From contig JBCCZC010000346.1 in the NCBI GenBank assembly GCA_039188505.1, positions 1 to 6,303 on the forward strand: a stretch of DNA of 6,303 nt. Reading direction: 5' to 3'. The first letter of the stretch is position 1, and each line of letters begins with the position of its first letter. A model generated the notes under the pieces. The model saw only the letters and a program-made list of their open reading frames with translations. It was not told the origin of the DNA and did not search any database. The DNA is from JBCCZC01 sp039188505. Its GTDB lineage: Bacteria; Pseudomonadota; Gammaproteobacteria; Xanthomonadales; SZUA-38. Positions 4,945-6,303 of the stretch are shown here, piece by piece. The translations under genes were made by a program, and so were the position numbers.

Positions 4945-6303
4945 TTGAACGAACTGAAGGACATAGTTGATTTCGTCGGCGGCTGCCCGCCCTTCGACGC
5001 CCTGCCGGCGCCGCTCCTGGAGCGCCTCTGCCAAGCGGGGGAGATCAGCTACCACCCCGCCGGCCAGGTCGTGCTCGCCCACAACGCACCCAACGACGAG
5101 CTCTGCCTCGTCCGCCGCGGTGCCGTCGGCATCTGGACTGCGGACGGCGAGTTCATCGAGAAGCGCGCCGAGCGGGAGGCGTTCGGCGTGCCGTCGCTCC
5201 TGACCGGACGGCCCGCCGCCTTCGAGGTCCGGGCGGACGAGGACCTGCTCGTCTACCGCTTTCCGGACTCGGTCTTCCGCGCCGTCTGCGCCGAGGCGCC
5301 GGCCTTCGACCACTTCTTCTCCGCCGCGGTCATCGACCGGGTGCATCGCGCCGTCGATGATCGTGGCGCCATGGCCCATGCCCGCCTCAAGGTCTCGGAC
5401 CTCATGTCCGCCCCGCCGGTCCTCGTGCCGGCCGACACGTCGATCCAGCAGGCCGCCCAGCACATGGCGGAGCGCCGCATCTCCTCGCTCCTGGTCGACT
5501 TCCCCGACGGCTCCTACGGCATCGTGACGGACCGGGACCTGCGCTCGCGCGCCGTGGCCCCGGGTCTCCCGATCAGTGGACCGATCGGGCAGATCACAAC
5601 CCGTGATCCCACGGCCGTGCGGGCTGGCGCCACGGTCATGGACGCCATGCTCCAGATGACCGACACGGACATTCACCACCTTCCGGTCAACGGGGACGAT
5701 GGTCGTCCGGTCGGCCTGCTGTCCGCGAGCGACCTCTTCCGCGCGGACAACAACCAGCCGGTCTTCTGCGTGCGGAACATCCGCCGTAAGACCGACTTCG
5801 CGGGCGTAGCGCGGGCGGCGGGTCGGCGCCGCGAGCTGTTCATCAACCTCGTCCGCCAGGATGCGAGCAGCACGCAGATCGGCCAGCTCATGAGCGCGAT
5901 CACGGACGCGACAACGCGCCGCTGCATCGACCTCGCGATCGCGGAACTGGGTGAGCCACCGCTGCCCTGGGCCTGGCTCGCCTTCGGCTCGCAGGCGCGC
6001 CGCGAGCAGACGGTGCGTACGGACCAGGACAATGGCCTGATCCTCGGCGCCGAGCCCGACGCGGCGCAGGCCGAGTGGTTCGAGCGCTTCACGACCCGGG
6101 TCTGCGACGGACTCGCGCAGGCGGGCTACGTCCACTGCCCCGGGGGCATCATGGCGAAGACGCCCGACTGGCGCATGCCGCTCGACGGGTGGAAGCGCCA
6201 GTTCGGCAAGTGGATCGATACGCCCGAGCCCAAACCGCTCATGTACACCTCGATCTTCTTCGACTTCCGCTGCATCGCGGGAGACCAGGCGCTTGGAGAC
6301 GCC
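4945..6303 (+). CDS. cNMP-binding-like / CBS-pair / DUF294 nucleotidyltransferase-like protein, 3' end missing
   Basis: The frame is open from TTG 4945 to the right edge (453 codons). Residues about 8-115 form a cyclic-nucleotide-binding-type beta roll (CPPFDALPAPLLERL at the start; AFGVPSLLTGRPAAFEV at 79-95). Two CBS domains follow: about 149-207 (VSDLMSAPPVLVPADTSIQQA, then GIVTDRDL) and about 213-268 (then GLLSASDLF). Both keep the S/T-x-x-D ribose-contact motif (T195/D198, S260/D263). From about 285 comes the DUF294 putative nucleotidyltransferase domain, with FGSQARREQT (347-356) and TDQDN (359-363), the GS and DxD signature of the GlnD-like superfamily. The DUF294 C-terminal domain would continue past the edge. 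The protein has no signal peptide or membrane segment, so it is cytosolic. Proteins of this kind commonly sit beside acetate-type symporters, often with an exonuclease gene next. Its biochemical role is not established; a regulatory, adenylate-responsive role is an inference. Confidence 0.93.
   Translation, partial: MNELKDIVDFVGGCPPFDALPAPLLERLCQAGEISYHPAGQVVLAHNAPNDELCLVRRGAVGIWTADGEFIEKRAEREAFGVPSLLTGRPAAFEVRADEDLLVYRFPDSVFRAVCAEAPAFDHFFSAAVIDRVHRAVDDRGAMAHARLKVSDLMSAPPVLVPADTSIQQAAQHMAERRISSLLVDFPDGSYGIVTDRDLRSRAVAPGLPISGPIGQITTRDPTAVRAGATVMDAMLQMTDTDIHHLPVNGDDGRPVGLLSASDLFRADNNQPVFCVRNIRRKTDFAGVARAAGRRRELFINLVRQDASSTQIGQLMSAITDATTRRCIDLAIAELGEPPLPWAWLAFGSQARREQTVRTDQDNGLILGAEPDAAQAEWFERFTTRVCDGLAQAGYVHCPGGIMAKTPDWRMPLDGWKRQFGKWIDTPEPKPLMYTSIFFDFRCIAGDQALGDA

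Noticed and set aside
4798..6135. Long minus-strand open frame (445 codons) opposite the DUF294 gene
   Set aside because: It is antisense to a gene with clear domain motifs; its translation is rich in Arg, Ala, Gly, Asp and Glu with no recognisable domain, as expected from the mirror of a high-GC gene.

Overview
The window comes from a bacterial chromosome of high GC (roughly mid-60s percent by eye). Three of its gene products, a sodium/solute-symporter-fused PAS sensor kinase, a DUF4212/SSS symporter pair and a cNMP-CBS-DUF294 protein, are typical neighbours in marine, halophilic or otherwise environmental Gammaproteobacteria. That assignment rests on gene content and protein character only; there is no rRNA or other phylogenetic marker here.

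Layout. (1) 1-2411, minus strand: the N-terminal 803 residues of a large sensor histidine kinase whose input module is a complete SSS (SLC5-type) transporter domain, followed by a linker and two PAS domains; the catalytic end lies beyond the left edge. (2) 2412-2682: divergent intergenic region with a 51-bp island of about 20% GC, a -24/-12 (sigma-54-like) promoter candidate and two inverted repeats before the first plus-strand gene. (3) 2683-2943 and 2954-4720, plus strand: a tightly spaced two-gene operon encoding a DUF4212 small membrane subunit and a VC_2705-type sodium:solute symporter (acetate/monocarboxylate type is the likely class), closed by a strong intrinsic terminator at 4745-4770. 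(4) 4774-4872: a striking palindromic element with perfect 18-bp arms. (5) 4945-6303, plus strand, TTG start: a cNMP-like/CBS-CBS/DUF294 nucleotidyltransferase-like protein that runs off the right edge.

How it fits together (inference). The kinase belongs by architecture to the SSS-PAS hybrid kinases that include CrbS/MxtR (acetate switch) and CbrA. Its divergent position next to an SSS symporter suggests a sensor that uses a transporter fold to sense the substrate, or related carbon status, of the neighbouring uptake system. The CBS/DUF294 protein, with intact nucleotide-type CBS motifs, could link uptake to cellular adenylate status. Na+-site comparison suggests that the kinase's SSS domain has lost side chains which the symporter retains. 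No insertion sequences, CRISPR arrays, tRNAs or rRNAs were seen, and no gene-free stretch exceeds 271 bases.
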